Source: CAZWBR01 sp964632305 (GTDB lineage: Bacteria; Bacteroidota; Bacteroidia; Bacteroidales; Prolixibacteraceae). Taken from it: a DNA stretch of 64,000 nucleotides. The DNA lies in NCBI GenBank assembly GCA_964632305.1, contig CAZWBR010000007.1:1-64000 (forward strand). Reading direction: 5' to 3'. The first letter of the stretch is position 1. The number at the start of each line of letters is the position of its first letter. The position numbers were made by a program, and so were the translations under genes. This document shows, one piece after another, positions 16,074 through 24,066 of the stretch. The notes under the pieces were generated by a model. It ran no database searches and was not told where the DNA came from. It saw only the letters and a list, made by a program, of their open reading frames with translations.

Positions 16074-17018
16074 ATGTCAAAAGAGAAAAAAGCCGGACAT
16101 CTGATCATGCTCGTGGTGACCATCATCTTCGGGCTGAACATTCCCTTGTCGAAATCGCTGCTGCCCCAGTCGATTTCACCTGAAGGACTCACCCTTTCGC
16201 GCATCCTCTTTGCAACTGCGGCCTTCTGGATCGCCTCACTCTTCACCGCCCGGGAGAAAGTTCCCTTTAAAGACCATGGGTTCCTGCTCGTAGGAGCTTT
16301 GTGCGGGGTTACCTTTAACCAGGGACTTTTTGTGATAGGTCTTAACAGCACCTCCCCCATCGATGCCTCGATCATCATCACCAGCGGGCCGCTTTTCGCG
16401 ATGATCATTTCCGCGTTGATCCTGAAGGAACCGATCACCTTCCTAAAAGTGGCCGGTGTATTGGTCGGCGCCTCGGGAGCCATCCTGCTCGTCTATTCAG
16501 GTTACAACGGAGTCCAGGCTCATTCGGGAAGCCTGACGGGGAACCTGATGATCCTGGCCAGCGCCGCCATTTATGCTTTTTATCTGGTCATCACCAAGCC
16601 ACTGACCCTCCGTTATTCGCCGGTGACCCTGATGAAATGGATGTTTCTCTATTCTGCTATACTGCTCACCCCTCTCTTTCTAAAGAATATTCAGCAGGCC
16701 CCGGTAGTGCTGCAACCCTCCCTCAAACCGGTTCTTCAAATGTTCTACACCCTTTTCGGAGCCACCTTTATTACGTACTTACTGATCCCGATGGCCCAGA
16801 AACGGATCCGCCCCACCACCATCAGCATGTACAACAATCTTCAGCCACTGATCGCTTCAATTGCCACGATCCTTGTTGGCATGGATAAGTTCTCTATTGT
16901 GAAACTTTTAGCCGGATTGCTGATTTTCACCGGAGTATACCTTGTGACCCAAAGTAAATCGAAGGAAGATATGGAGTCAGAAAAAATAAAGCCAGCCTCT
17001 AAAAGTGTCTTGTCATAA
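16074..17018 (+). CDS. EamA-family drug/metabolite transporter
   Basis: A 314-residue inner-membrane protein with ten predicted helices in two EamA repeats. The first is visible around VVTIIFGLNIPLSKSLLPQ and TSPIDASIIITSGPLFAMIISALILKEPI. The second is around SLTGNLMILASAAIYAFYLVITKPL and ending LLAGLLIFTGVYLVT. Such proteins export amino acids or other metabolites; the substrate cannot be told. I use the ATG giving MSKEKKAGH; an upstream in-frame TTG would add 11 residues that are unlikely to be used. It lies upstream of the aromatic amino-acid operon on the same strand, but the gap of 270 bp contains that operon's own promoter. Confidence 0.85.
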   Translation: MSKEKKAGHLIMLVVTIIFGLNIPLSKSLLPQSISPEGLTLSRILFATAAFWIASLFTAREKVPFKDHGFLLVGALCGVTFNQGLFVIGLNSTSPIDASIIITSGPLFAMIISALILKEPITFLKVAGVLVGASGAILLVYSGYNGVQAHSGSLTGNLMILASAAIYAFYLVITKPLTLRYSPVTLMKWMFLYSAILLTPLFLKNIQQAPVVLQPSLKPVLQMFYTLFGATFITYLLIPMAQKRIRPTTISMYNNLQPLIASIATILVGMDKFSIVKLLAGLLIFTGVYLVTQSKSKEDMESEKIKPASKSVLS

Positions 17019-17092
17019 ATATAAGAATATGACAAATATCATTAATTCAAACAAATTCCTGACCAAATCGTTTTATTTGTAATTATTATTCA

Positions 17093-17100
17093 TATTTTTG
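17093..17100 (+). promoter_or_regulatory. -7 box of the tyrA operon
   Basis: TATTTTTG at 17093-17100, with TTT 19 nt upstream as a weak -33. Transcription would start near 17107, about 17 nt before the leader peptide start codon. Confidence 0.55.
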
Positions 17101-17123
17101 CAACAGAATATAAGAAGACGACA

Positions 17124-17192
17124 ATGACTTTAAACAACACTTTTTACTTTTGGTTTTATTACCCCGGCTTTCATAAGGAGATCGGACAGTAA
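17124..17192 (+). CDS. Aromatic amino-acid leader peptide of the tyrA operon
   Basis: A 22-codon ORF (ATG 17124, TAA 17190) in the leader of the tyrA operon. Eight of 22 residues are aromatic: Phe7, Tyr8, Phe9, Trp10, Phe11, Tyr12, Tyr13 and Phe16, the core reading TFYFWFYYPGF. The dense run of Phe/Tyr/Trp codons, its position just before a terminator, and the operon's function (Tyr/Phe/Trp synthesis) fit a transcription-attenuation leader peptide. Translation is presumed to sense charging of aromatic tRNAs. It would be missed by annotation because of its length. Confidence 0.85.
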   Translation: MTLNNTFYFWFYYPGFHKEIGQ

Positions 17193-17253
17193 GGTATTGT
17201 TTAAAAACAACGATAAAATACAGAAGGGTCTCCAAGGTGGAGGCCCTTTTTTT
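17177..17253 (+). promoter_or_regulatory. Attenuator: antiterminator and terminator before tyrA
   Basis: Terminator: 17224-17233 pairs with 17239-17248 (ten pairs, one G-U, loop AAGGT), followed by seven T's ending at 17253. Antiterminator: GGAGATC (17177-17183), inside the last codons of the leader ORF, pairs with GGTCTCC (17227-17233), the left arm of the terminator. The two pairings exclude each other. A ribosome stalled on the aromatic codons (17142-17162) leaves 17177-17183 free, so the antiterminator forms. A ribosome reaching the stop at 17190 covers it, so the terminator forms. The tyrA start is 35 bp downstream. Confidence 0.85.
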
Positions 17254-17288
17254 ATGACATAAAAAACGATTTTTAGAGAAGATCAAAT

Positions 17289-18185
17289 ATGAAATTAACG
17301 GTAATCGGATTGGGATTGATTGGCGGATCGATGGCGAAGGACCTGAAAAGATGCAGGTTTGCCACGGAGGTCATCGGTGTGGACAACAATCCAAAACATA
17401 CTCAGACAGCGCTGGAACTTGGCATTGCCGACAGGATTGAGCCACTTGAGACTGCGGTTAAAGAGGCCGATCTGGTCATCCTTGCCATTCCGGTCGACAA
17501 AATAGCCACCCTCCTCCCCTACGTCCTCGATCACATCGCATCAGGAACCACGGTGACCGATGTCGGTTCGACGAAACGGGAGATCGTAGCCTCAGTCGAA
17601 AGCCACCCCGGAAGGGGAAATTATGTGCCGACCCACCCGATGGCGGGTACCGAGAACAGCGGACCTGCGGCAGCGATCGACCGGCTCTTCGAAGGGAAGC
17701 TCACCATCATCTGCGATCAGGAAAATTCGCGCCCCCAGCATGTAGCCCTGGTTGAAAAGATGTACCAGGCATTGGGAATGTCGACCGCCTATATGACCAG
17801 TGACGAACAGGACCACACCACCGCTTTCGTTTCGCACCTGCCCCACGTGACCGCTTTCGCGCTGGCCAATGCCGTGCTGGCCAAGGAAGACCGCGACATC
17901 ATTTTCGACCTGGCCTCCGGGGGATTCAACTCAACCGTGAGGTTGGCCAAGAGTTCGCCCGAGATGTGGGCTCCGATCTTCTGGCAAAACCGCGATTACA
18001 TGATCGAAGCCGTCGAAGTCTATATCCGCCATCTGAAAGAGTTTCGCGACAGCCTCAAGCACAACGATCAGGAGCTGATGCTGAAGCTGATCGAAAGTGC
18101 AAACCGGATCCGTGGTATTCTCGAAGGCGAGAATCATTCACTGACCAAAAACGAAGAGAAGATTATCAAATTATATACAAAATAA
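17289..18185 (+). CDS. tyrA: Prephenate dehydrogenase
   Basis: TyrA oxidatively decarboxylates prephenate to 4-hydroxyphenylpyruvate with NAD, the committed step to tyrosine. The 298-residue product has a Rossmann N-terminal domain (VIGLGLIGGSMAKDLK, then VDNNPKHT and ILAIPVD). It then has the prephenate-specific region: THPMAGTENSGPAAA, and the helical C-terminal domain with SDEQDHTTAFVSHLPHVTAFALANA. There is no ACT or chorismate mutase domain; the mutase is fused to the next gene. It is the first structural gene of the attenuated operon; the DAHP synthase gene follows after 11 bp. Confidence 0.94.
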   Translation: MKLTVIGLGLIGGSMAKDLKRCRFATEVIGVDNNPKHTQTALELGIADRIEPLETAVKEADLVILAIPVDKIATLLPYVLDHIASGTTVTDVGSTKREIVASVESHPGRGNYVPTHPMAGTENSGPAAAIDRLFEGKLTIICDQENSRPQHVALVEKMYQALGMSTAYMTSDEQDHTTAFVSHLPHVTAFALANAVLAKEDRDIIFDLASGGFNSTVRLAKSSPEMWAPIFWQNRDYMIEAVEVYIRHLKEFRDSLKHNDQELMLKLIESANRIRGILEGENHSLTKNEEKIIKLYTK

Positions 18186-18196
18186 AAAGAAAAGTT

Positions 18197-19288
18197 ATGG
18201 TAGCAGATTTAAAGATTAGTCCAATAGAGCACTGGTTGCCGAAAATCGACAATCCATTGCTCATCAGCGGCCCCTGCAGTCTCGAATCGGAGGAGCAGGC
18301 CCTGGCCACCGCCCGTGAATTAGCTAAAGACAAAAGGGTCTTCGTTTACCGCGGGGGAGTCTGGAAACCACGTACCCGCCCGGGAATGTTCGAAGGAGTG
18401 GGTAGCATCGGACTGGAATGGCTGAAAAAGGTCAAAGAGGAGACCGGCCTTCTGGTCGGAACAGAGGTGGCCAATGCCCAGCACGTGGAAGAATGTCTGA
18501 AAGCCGGAATCGATGTAATGTGGATCGGAGCCCGCTCAACCGCCTCACCCTTCGTGGTTCAGGAGATTGCCGATGTACTGAAAGGAACCGACCAGGTGAT
18601 CATGGTGAAAAACCCGGTCAACCCCGATGTGCAGCTCTGGGTCGGGGCGTTGGAACGGTTGAACCAGGCCGGATTGAAAAACCTGGTAGCCATTCATCGC
18701 GGATTCACCCCCTTCAGCGACACCAAATACCGGAACTACCCGAACTGGAAAACAGTGATCGAACTGAAACGCATCCTCCCCAACCTCCCGATCATCTGCG
18801 ATCCCAGCCATATCGCCGGGAAACGCGAATACCTGTTCGAGATCTCCCAAAAAGCTTTCGACCTTGGTATGGACGGGCTGATGATCGAATCGCACATCGA
18901 TCCTTCATGCGCTCTGAGCGATAAAGATCAGCAGGTTACCCCGGCCGATCTGGGCAAGATCCTGGATAAGCTGGTGATCAAATATGCCAACTCCGATGAT
19001 CCCCTGTTCGACAACAAACTGGAGATCCTTCGCGGACGAATCGACGAGATCGACCACGAGATCATGGAAATACTGGCCTCCCGTATGGAGATCGTCAGAC
19101 AGATAGGCCTTTATAAGAAAGAAAACAAGGTGACCGCGCTACAGATCAACCGCTGGGCCCAGATCATGGACGACCGTACGAAGCTGGCCAAGAAGCTCAA
19201 CCTGGACGAGACCTTTGTGAAAATACTCTTCCAACTGATCCACGAAGATTCCGTCCGTCAGCAGACCGATCTTATGGATAACGAATAA
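18197..19288 (+). CDS. Bifunctional DAHP synthase / chorismate mutase
   Basis: The N-terminal part (about residues 1-260) is a type I 3-deoxy-D-arabino-heptulosonate-7-phosphate synthase, entry step of the shikimate pathway. It shows LLISGPCSLES, VYRGGVWKPRTRPGMFEGVG, WIGARSTASPFVVQE, HRGFTPF and CDPSHIAGKR. The C-terminal 90 residues (ILRGRIDEIDHEIMEILASRMEIVRQIGLYKKENK) are an AroQ-type chorismate mutase. I start at the ATG giving MVADLKISP, 11 bp after the tyrA stop; the frame is open further upstream, but that part overlaps tyrA. The fusion is common in the phylum, and the mutase domain may mediate feedback. Both genes are controlled by the attenuator upstream. Confidence 0.94.
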   Translation: MVADLKISPIEHWLPKIDNPLLISGPCSLESEEQALATARELAKDKRVFVYRGGVWKPRTRPGMFEGVGSIGLEWLKKVKEETGLLVGTEVANAQHVEECLKAGIDVMWIGARSTASPFVVQEIADVLKGTDQVIMVKNPVNPDVQLWVGALERLNQAGLKNLVAIHRGFTPFSDTKYRNYPNWKTVIELKRILPNLPIICDPSHIAGKREYLFEISQKAFDLGMDGLMIESHIDPSCALSDKDQQVTPADLGKILDKLVIKYANSDDPLFDNKLEILRGRIDEIDHEIMEILASRMEIVRQIGLYKKENKVTALQINRWAQIMDDRTKLAKKLNLDETFVKILFQLIHEDSVRQQTDLMDNE

Positions 19289-19309
19289 AATATCCTGTAC
19301 ACCCTTATT

Positions 19310-19360
19310 AAGAATGTTTGGATTTTGAAGTTTCACTTCATTTCCAGACATTCTTTTTAA
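19310..19360 (+). terminator. Terminator of the tyrA operon
   Basis: Twelve-base arms 19310-19321 and 19344-19355 (one G-U) with a T-rich tail. The loop contains a second small hairpin GAAGT-ttc-ACTTC (19327-19339). Confidence 0.8.
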
Positions 19361-19391
19361 ATGTATCTTTACCGGAAAAGATCAGGAAAAC

Positions 19392-20285
19392 ATGGACTTC
19401 AGGGATCGTGTATTTATTGCAGTCGCCGAAAATTTAAGTCTGACCAAAGCCTCCGAGCGGTTGCTGATCAGTCAACCGGCGGTATCGCGCCATATCAAGG
19501 AACTGGAAACCAACCTGGGGATCAATCTTTTCGATCGCAAAAACAACAAGGTTTACCTCACCCCTGCCGGGGAAATTCTTTATTCCCATCTGAAAAAAAT
19601 CGCCCAGCTATACAACGATCTCGATTTTTCACTGGGGGCCTTAAAAGACGAACACAAAGGATTGCTGCGGCTCGGGGCCAGCTCGACCATCTCCCAGTAT
19701 GTGATCCCCTCATTACTGGCCTCGTTCCATAAAAAGTATCCCCTGATCGAGTTAAACCTGTTCAATGGCAACTCTTTCGAGATGGAACAAAAACTCCTGA
19801 ACAACGATATCGATCTGGCCCTGGTGGAAAACGACGCCTCTCATCAGGACTTGAAATATCTCAATTTTGCAGCCGACAATATCGTCGCGATTGCCGGGAT
19901 CAACAGCCCCCTTTCCAACAGGACCAACCTGAGTATCACCGATCTGCTGCAAATCCCAATGGTATTGCGTGAGTTTGGCTCAGGCACCCTGGAGGTGATT
20001 GAAAAGGCTTTCGCCGAATCGGGCATTCAGCTAACCGAATTGCCCATCCTCCTGCACCTTGGGAGTACTGAATCAATTAAAAATTTCCTTACCGGTTTCG
20101 ACGGCATCGCTTTTGTCTCGGAAAGGGCCATCGAAAAAGAGCTCCAACTGAAAACGCTGAAGAAAATCCCGATCAACAACCTGAACATCAGACGCCATTT
20201 CAGGATTGCCCTCCCCCATGGACTTCAACTGGATATCCCCCAAAAATTCATCAATTTCATCCTTTCTCATAACATTTATTTATAA
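19392..20285 (+). CDS. LysR-type transcriptional regulator
   Basis: A 297-residue regulator. Residues 1-60 form the winged helix (MDFRDRVFIAVAENLSLTKASERLLISQPAVSRHIKELETNLGINLFDRKNNKVYLT). Residues from about 90 are the periplasmic-binding-like effector domain (LRLGASSTISQYVIPSLLASFHKKYP, LALVENDASHQDL). Two permease genes follow on the same strand after 69 bp, and the regulator very probably controls them. The arrangement recalls the LysR regulator YeiE beside yeiH in enterobacteria. The effector ligand is unknown; a CysB/CysL-type sulfur signal is a reasonable guess. Confidence 0.9.
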   Translation: MDFRDRVFIAVAENLSLTKASERLLISQPAVSRHIKELETNLGINLFDRKNNKVYLTPAGEILYSHLKKIAQLYNDLDFSLGALKDEHKGLLRLGASSTISQYVIPSLLASFHKKYPLIELNLFNGNSFEMEQKLLNNDIDLALVENDASHQDLKYLNFAADNIVAIAGINSPLSNRTNLSITDLLQIPMVLREFGSGTLEVIEKAFAESGIQLTELPILLHLGSTESIKNFLTGFDGIAFVSERAIEKELQLKTLKKIPINNLNIRRHFRIALPHGLQLDIPQKFINFILSHNIYL

Positions 20286-20354
20286 TTGATAAATATTTTC
20301 TATTTGCTTTAATCATGACATCGCCTTAATATTGCCCAAAAATTAAGTGCCGAT

Positions 20355-21290
20355 ATGATGTCCGTAATTAAAACAAAAGCCACCTCTCCGTTATTCTATC
20401 TGATTATATGTCTGTGCTTTACACCAATTCTTACACCCCCTGTAGCACTTGCCGCCGGAATAGCATTTACCTTAACCCGTTTTTCTTTACCATCAATTGA
20501 AACCAATCGGTTAACCCGAATCCTGCTCCAGGTTTCCGTCGTGCTGCTGGGTTTCTCAATGAACCTTACGCAGGTGATAGAAACTTCCGCTCATGGATTC
20601 TTTCTTACCGTGTTCTCAGTATCCTTCACCATCCTCAGCGGACTGGGATTGGCCTGGTTTCTAAAGACCGACCGCAAGACCTCACTCCTGATCGCTTGCG
20701 GCACCGCCATCTGTGGCGGAAGCGCCATAGCCGCAGTCTCGCCGCTTATCCAGGCCCGGAAAGAGCAGATCTCCTTCGCCCTGATCGTGGTCTTCGTGCT
20801 GAACTCCATCGCGCTGCTGATCTTCCCTGTGATCGGTAATTTCTTTCATCTGTCGCAGGAGACTTTCGGCTACTGGTCAGCCATTGCCATTCATGATACC
20901 AGTTCGGTGGTGGGGGCCGGTTCAGCCTACGGGGCAAAAGCCCTGGAGATAGCCACTACCGTGAAGTTAACCCGGGTCCTGTGGATTATCCCGCTTTCGC
21001 TCCTCCTCTTTCTGGTGACCAAGCCCGAACCCGGTACCCGGATCCAGACACCCTGGTTTATCCTCCTGTTTATCGGCGCTTTGCTGTTGGGCCATTTCCT
21101 GCCCGACTGGTCCGAAACGTTCAACCATCTTGGCTGGCTTGGCCATCGGTTTATGACGGTGACCCTTTTCCTGATCGGCTCCTCCCTCTCGCTCTCCGAG
21201 ATTAAAACAGCCGGCGTCAGACCCTTTCTTTTCGGAGTCACGCTCTGGCTGATCGTGGCCGTCTCCTCATTCATCATCTTAAAACCCTAA
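20355..21290 (+). CDS. YeiH/UPF0324-family membrane protein, putative anion exporter
   Basis: A 311-residue inner-membrane protein with about ten helices. The family (Cons_hypoth698) is marked by LLGFSMNLTQV, the glycine-rich LIACGTAICGGSAIAAVSPLI, and AIHDTSSVVGAGSAYG, all present. Members are predicted anion or sulfite-type exporters, but direct transport data are scarce. It follows a LysR regulator by 69 bp and precedes a TauE-type permease by two bases, so it forms an operon with the latter. Confidence 0.85.
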   Translation: MMSVIKTKATSPLFYLIICLCFTPILTPPVALAAGIAFTLTRFSLPSIETNRLTRILLQVSVVLLGFSMNLTQVIETSAHGFFLTVFSVSFTILSGLGLAWFLKTDRKTSLLIACGTAICGGSAIAAVSPLIQARKEQISFALIVVFVLNSIALLIFPVIGNFFHLSQETFGYWSAIAIHDTSSVVGAGSAYGAKALEIATTVKLTRVLWIIPLSLLLFLVTKPEPGTRIQTPWFILLFIGALLLGHFLPDWSETFNHLGWLGHRFMTVTLFLIGSSLSLSEIKTAGVRPFLFGVTLWLIVAVSSFIILKP

Positions 21291-21292
21291 TC

Positions 21293-22012
21293 ATGGAATA
21301 TCTCATTACAGCAGCTATCGTCCTCTCCGCCTCCCTGATCAAAGGATCGACAGGATTTGGTTTCTCAATGGCCGCTTTACCCCTGATGGCCCTGCAATAC
21401 CCCGTGAAAACGGCAGTGCCGATCATCACTTTCTGGAGCCTCGCCACCTCGGTGATCATCATCTTACAAAAGAAAAGCTATACGATCAGCAAGGAAGACA
21501 ACTCGGTGATTCTCTGGGGAGCTTTGGGGACAGTTATCGGCACCCTGTTCCTGGCCCATATAAAAGAGCGTTTCCTGGTGTTGATGACAGCCATCCTCTT
21601 CGGGGTACTGACGTTATTAGCTTTAAAGGGAATTGAGCTTAAAGTCCGGAATAAAAAGAGGGCCACCATCCGCACCGGCCTGATCAGCGGCATCCTGGCC
21701 GGGAGCGTTTCGATCAGCGGCCCGCCCGTAACGCTGTTCCTCAACGCGATAAAAACAACAAAAGAAGAGTTTCGTGAGATTTTTGCCCGTTTCGATGTCC
21801 TGACCTCCACGGTGGCCCTGGCAGGCTTTACCATCGCCGGATATTTCCACGCGGAAACGCTGAAAAACGCCGCGCTCTTTATCCCGGTCATTTATGCCGG
21901 TACCTTTATCGGCAAGCGCCTCAACCGAAAAATGTCGCCGCTCCTATTCCGGAAAATCAATCTCGCGCTGAGTCTTACCTCGTGTATAATATTGTTGATT
22001 AAATTCTTGTGA
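21293..22012 (+). CDS. TauE/SafE-family permease
   Basis: A 239-residue membrane protein with seven to eight helices. The N-terminal SASLIKGSTGFGFSMAALPLMAL and the second-repeat GLISGILAGSVSISGPPVTLFLNA are the two related halves of the TauE/SafE family, which exports sulfite, sulfoacetate and other organosulfur anions. Its ATG lies two bases after the stop of the YeiH-like gene. With the LysR regulator upstream, this gives a small regulated export unit. It is convergent with rnpA. Confidence 0.88.
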   Translation: MEYLITAAIVLSASLIKGSTGFGFSMAALPLMALQYPVKTAVPIITFWSLATSVIIILQKKSYTISKEDNSVILWGALGTVIGTLFLAHIKERFLVLMTAILFGVLTLLALKGIELKVRNKKRATIRTGLISGILAGSVSISGPPVTLFLNAIKTTKEEFREIFARFDVLTSTVALAGFTIAGYFHAETLKNAALFIPVIYAGTFIGKRLNRKMSPLLFRKINLALSLTSCIILLIKFL

Positions 22013-22069
22013 TTCCGATCAGCCATACTTTTCGTAGCCCCGACTGATCCATTACCCAATCACAAAATT

Positions 22070-22474
22070 CTAAAGACTCTCTTTGGACCTCAGGCCTTTG
22101 GCCATCCGGTCGAGAATCTTTTTCATCCCCTTTTCAACAACCAGGTAATCGACGCTCTCCTTCCCGATAAAAACGATCATCATGGCTATTTTTATCCCGT
22201 TTTCATCGCAGAGCTGCAAAAATTCTCCCTTGCCCAAACGGTAGGACTCCCGCATCAACCGTTTGATCCTGTTACGGTCGTGAGCCCTCTTGAAGATTCT
22301 TTTCGGGACACTGAAAGCCACCTGTACCGGTTTTTCCGAAGGAAGTTCTTCCACTTTCATCCAGACCACTTTCATCGGGAAACAGAGGAAGGACTGTCCG
22401 GAAAGAAAAATCTCCCCGATCAGTTTCTGACTGCATAGCTTCTCCGCCTTCCCGAAAGTGTAACCGTTCATCAT
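22070..22474 (-). CDS. rnpA: Ribonuclease P protein component
   Basis: RnpA is the protein subunit that helps the RNase P RNA bind and process precursor tRNA 5' ends. The 134-residue product has the RNR-type signature RAHDRNRIKRLMRESYRLG in the centre, preceded by VQVAFSVPKRIFK. Usual partners rpmH or yidD are not adjacent. In related genomes rnpA often follows hemD; here hemD is upstream on the same strand but an 800-bp gap with a repeat element and a terminator separates them. Two consecutive ATG codons begin the ORF; either may be used. Confidence 0.93.
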   Translation of the reverse strand: MMNGYTFGKAEKLCSQKLIGEIFLSGQSFLCFPMKVVWMKVEELPSEKPVQVAFSVPKRIFKRAHDRNRIKRLMRESYRLGKGEFLQLCDENGIKIAMMIVFIGKESVDYLVVEKGMKKILDRMAKGLRSKESL

Positions 22475-22506
22475 TCTCTTTTTTTTCCAGGACGAAACAA
22501 ACTGTT

Positions 22507-22569
22507 GATCTCTTAAAAATTATCTTATAGAGATCTCTGTCCCTCCTAATTATTACTTAAGCAAATATA
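22507..22569 (-). promoter_or_regulatory. rnpA promoter box and leader hairpin
   Basis: Read leftward, TATATTTG (22562-22569) is a perfect -7 box about 90 nt before rnpA; the -33 is poor. The leader contains GATCTCT/AGAGATC (22507-22513 with 22529-22535). Confidence 0.5.
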
Positions 22570-22592
22570 GTACTGTCCGGGCCAAATCAGAA

Positions 22593-22965
22593 ATTCTTCG
22601 CTTCGCTACCCATGACAGAGCCCCACTCCACTAAATCGACCATCATTGCGCTACATCATTTTTGGGAATTAATATTCTTACGTTATGGAGTAAGGAGAAG
22701 TCCCTATCATGAGCGACAAACCGATCAAAGGGCCGAAGGTCCGACATGTGACAGCACAGGCCGTCAGGCCTGTGGAGACGGTCAACGATAATATTTTAAA
22801 GGCCTGTAAGGCCGGCATGTATTATATCGACACAAAACCAATTCATCAAATTCGGTCAATACATACCGGTCTTTCAGACCTCCAATTTCCTCTATCACTC
22901 CTCTTCACAGGGCTCACGCCCTGTGCTGTCACATATCGACCTTTCAGGTTTGCCATATCAAATAG
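22593..22965. repeat. Composite hairpin repeat (REPIN-like), copy 1
   Basis: About 373 bp, homologous to 27109-27474 and 60832-61191. It starts with a fragment resembling ATTCTTCGCTTCGCT...ATGACAGAG. It then has a left arm of three hairpins (GGGCC-gaa-GGTCC; CACAGGCC-gtca-GGCCTGTG; GGCCT-gta-AGGCC) and a right arm that mirrors it (GGTCT-ttc-AGACC; CACAGGGC-tcac-GCCCTGTG; GACCT-ttc-AGGTT). The arms are imperfect inverted repeats of each other. An ORF at 22709-23080 runs through the element and is not believed to be a gene. From 22966 to 23222 only degenerate fragments are seen. Confidence 0.85.
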
Positions 22966-23222
22966 CAGGTCTATCTTAAAAATGGGGTGCGCCTGTTTGA
23001 ACCGTTATGATGGCCTTGAGTCGCGCCCAGAATATCTAGCTTTACCCCCTTCATTTTCGAATTATGCCCCAATTATTTAGGAGTATCTTCTCAGAATGAC
23101 AAATCTTAATGCTATCAGCAAAACCCTAATAAAATAAACTGATTGTCATTTCTCTCTTCGTTCGAAATCTAAAACAGTAACCCTGAGTCCTGACTTCTCC
23201 TGACAATCGTGTTGAAATTTAC

Positions 23223-23257
23223 AAAAAAAGGGGAAAGAACTTCCCCCTTTTCATATC
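23223..23257 (-). terminator. Terminator after hemD
   Basis: AAAAGGGG pairs with CCCCTTTT across a short loop; on the minus strand the stem is followed by seven U's (23223-23229). It lies 20 bp beyond the hemD stop. Confidence 0.85.
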
Positions 23258-23271
23258 TTTAACCGGACCTC

Positions 23272-24024
23272 TTATTTGCTGTTCTTGTTAAACTCTGCAA
23301 TATATTTCTCCAGGGCCATGGTCATCGAAGGGGCTTCCGGTATCGGGGCTTCAATATCGAGCCTTAAACCGGCCTCCCTTACTGCCAGGGCCGTCGAAGG
23401 TCCAAAAGTGGCAATCTTGGTCTCGTTCTGTTGAAATTCGGGGAAGTTCTGAAACAACGATTTGATCCCCTGAGGACTAAAGAACACGAGGACATCGTAA
23501 TTCACCTCCTTCAAATCGGAAAGATCGCTGCTCACCGTCCGGTACATGATGGCCTCGGTGTAGGTAATCCTGGCTCTCCCCAACTGTTCAGGGATATCTT
23601 CTTTATGGATATCGGACAGCGGAATCAAAAACTTCTCCTCCTTGTGTTTCAACAATACATCAACCAGGTCGGCAAACTTCCCGCTTGAAAAGAAAATTTT
23701 CCGTTTCCTGTAGACGATATACTTCTGCAGATAGAAAGCCGTAGCTTCCGAGATACAGAAATATTTCATCGTATCGGGAATCGTCAACCGAAGCTCCTGG
23801 GCGATCCGGAAAAAATGATCAATCGCCGTTCGGCTGGTAAATATTACCGCGGTGTGGTCAAGAATATTGACCTTTTCCTTCCGGAAATCTTTTGCCGGCA
23901 CTCCTTCAACCTGAATAAATGGTCGAAAGTCAATCTTTAGATTGTGCTTTACAGCCAAATCATGATATGGTGAATTGGGGAAATTCGGTTCAGGCTGTGA
24001 CACCAATATCTTTCTGATTTTCAA
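23272..24024 (-). CDS. hemD: Uroporphyrinogen-III synthase
   Basis: HemD closes hydroxymethylbilane into uroporphyrinogen III, the branch point of haem, sirohaem and cobalamin synthesis. The 250-residue product shows the weakly conserved family pattern: N-terminal KILVSQPEP, VIFTSRTAIDHFF, then YDVLVFFSPQGIKSLF and ATFGPSTALAVREAGL. The start is TTG (KIRKILVSQPEP follows); no ATG is available. DUF4271 is directly upstream (42 bp) on the same strand, a pairing usual in Bacteroidota. Cobalamin or haem demand fits the B12-dependent MetH in this window. Confidence 0.88.
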   Translation of the reverse strand: MKIRKILVSQPEPNFPNSPYHDLAVKHNLKIDFRPFIQVEGVPAKDFRKEKVNILDHTAVIFTSRTAIDHFFRIAQELRLTIPDTMKYFCISEATAFYLQKYIVYRKRKIFFSSGKFADLVDVLLKHKEEKFLIPLSDIHKEDIPEQLGRARITYTEAIMYRTVSSDLSDLKEVNYDVLVFFSPQGIKSLFQNFPEFQQNETKIATFGPSTALAVREAGLRLDIEAPIPEAPSMTMALEKYIAEFNKNSK

Positions 24025-24066
24025 CTTGTCAAAGTTTTAAATTGTTTGCAATCTTCAATACCCTTG

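Noticed and set aside
17966..18196. An N-terminal extension of 77 codons on the DAHP synthase gene
   Set aside because: It overlaps tyrA in another frame; the ATG at 18197 gives the normal N terminus 11 bp after the tyrA stop.
22709..23080. A 123-codon ORF through composite repeat copy 1 (and a similar one at 27218-27481)
   Set aside because: The frame follows the repeat, copy 3 has a stop early in it, and the differences between copies preserve hairpin pairing rather than protein sequence.
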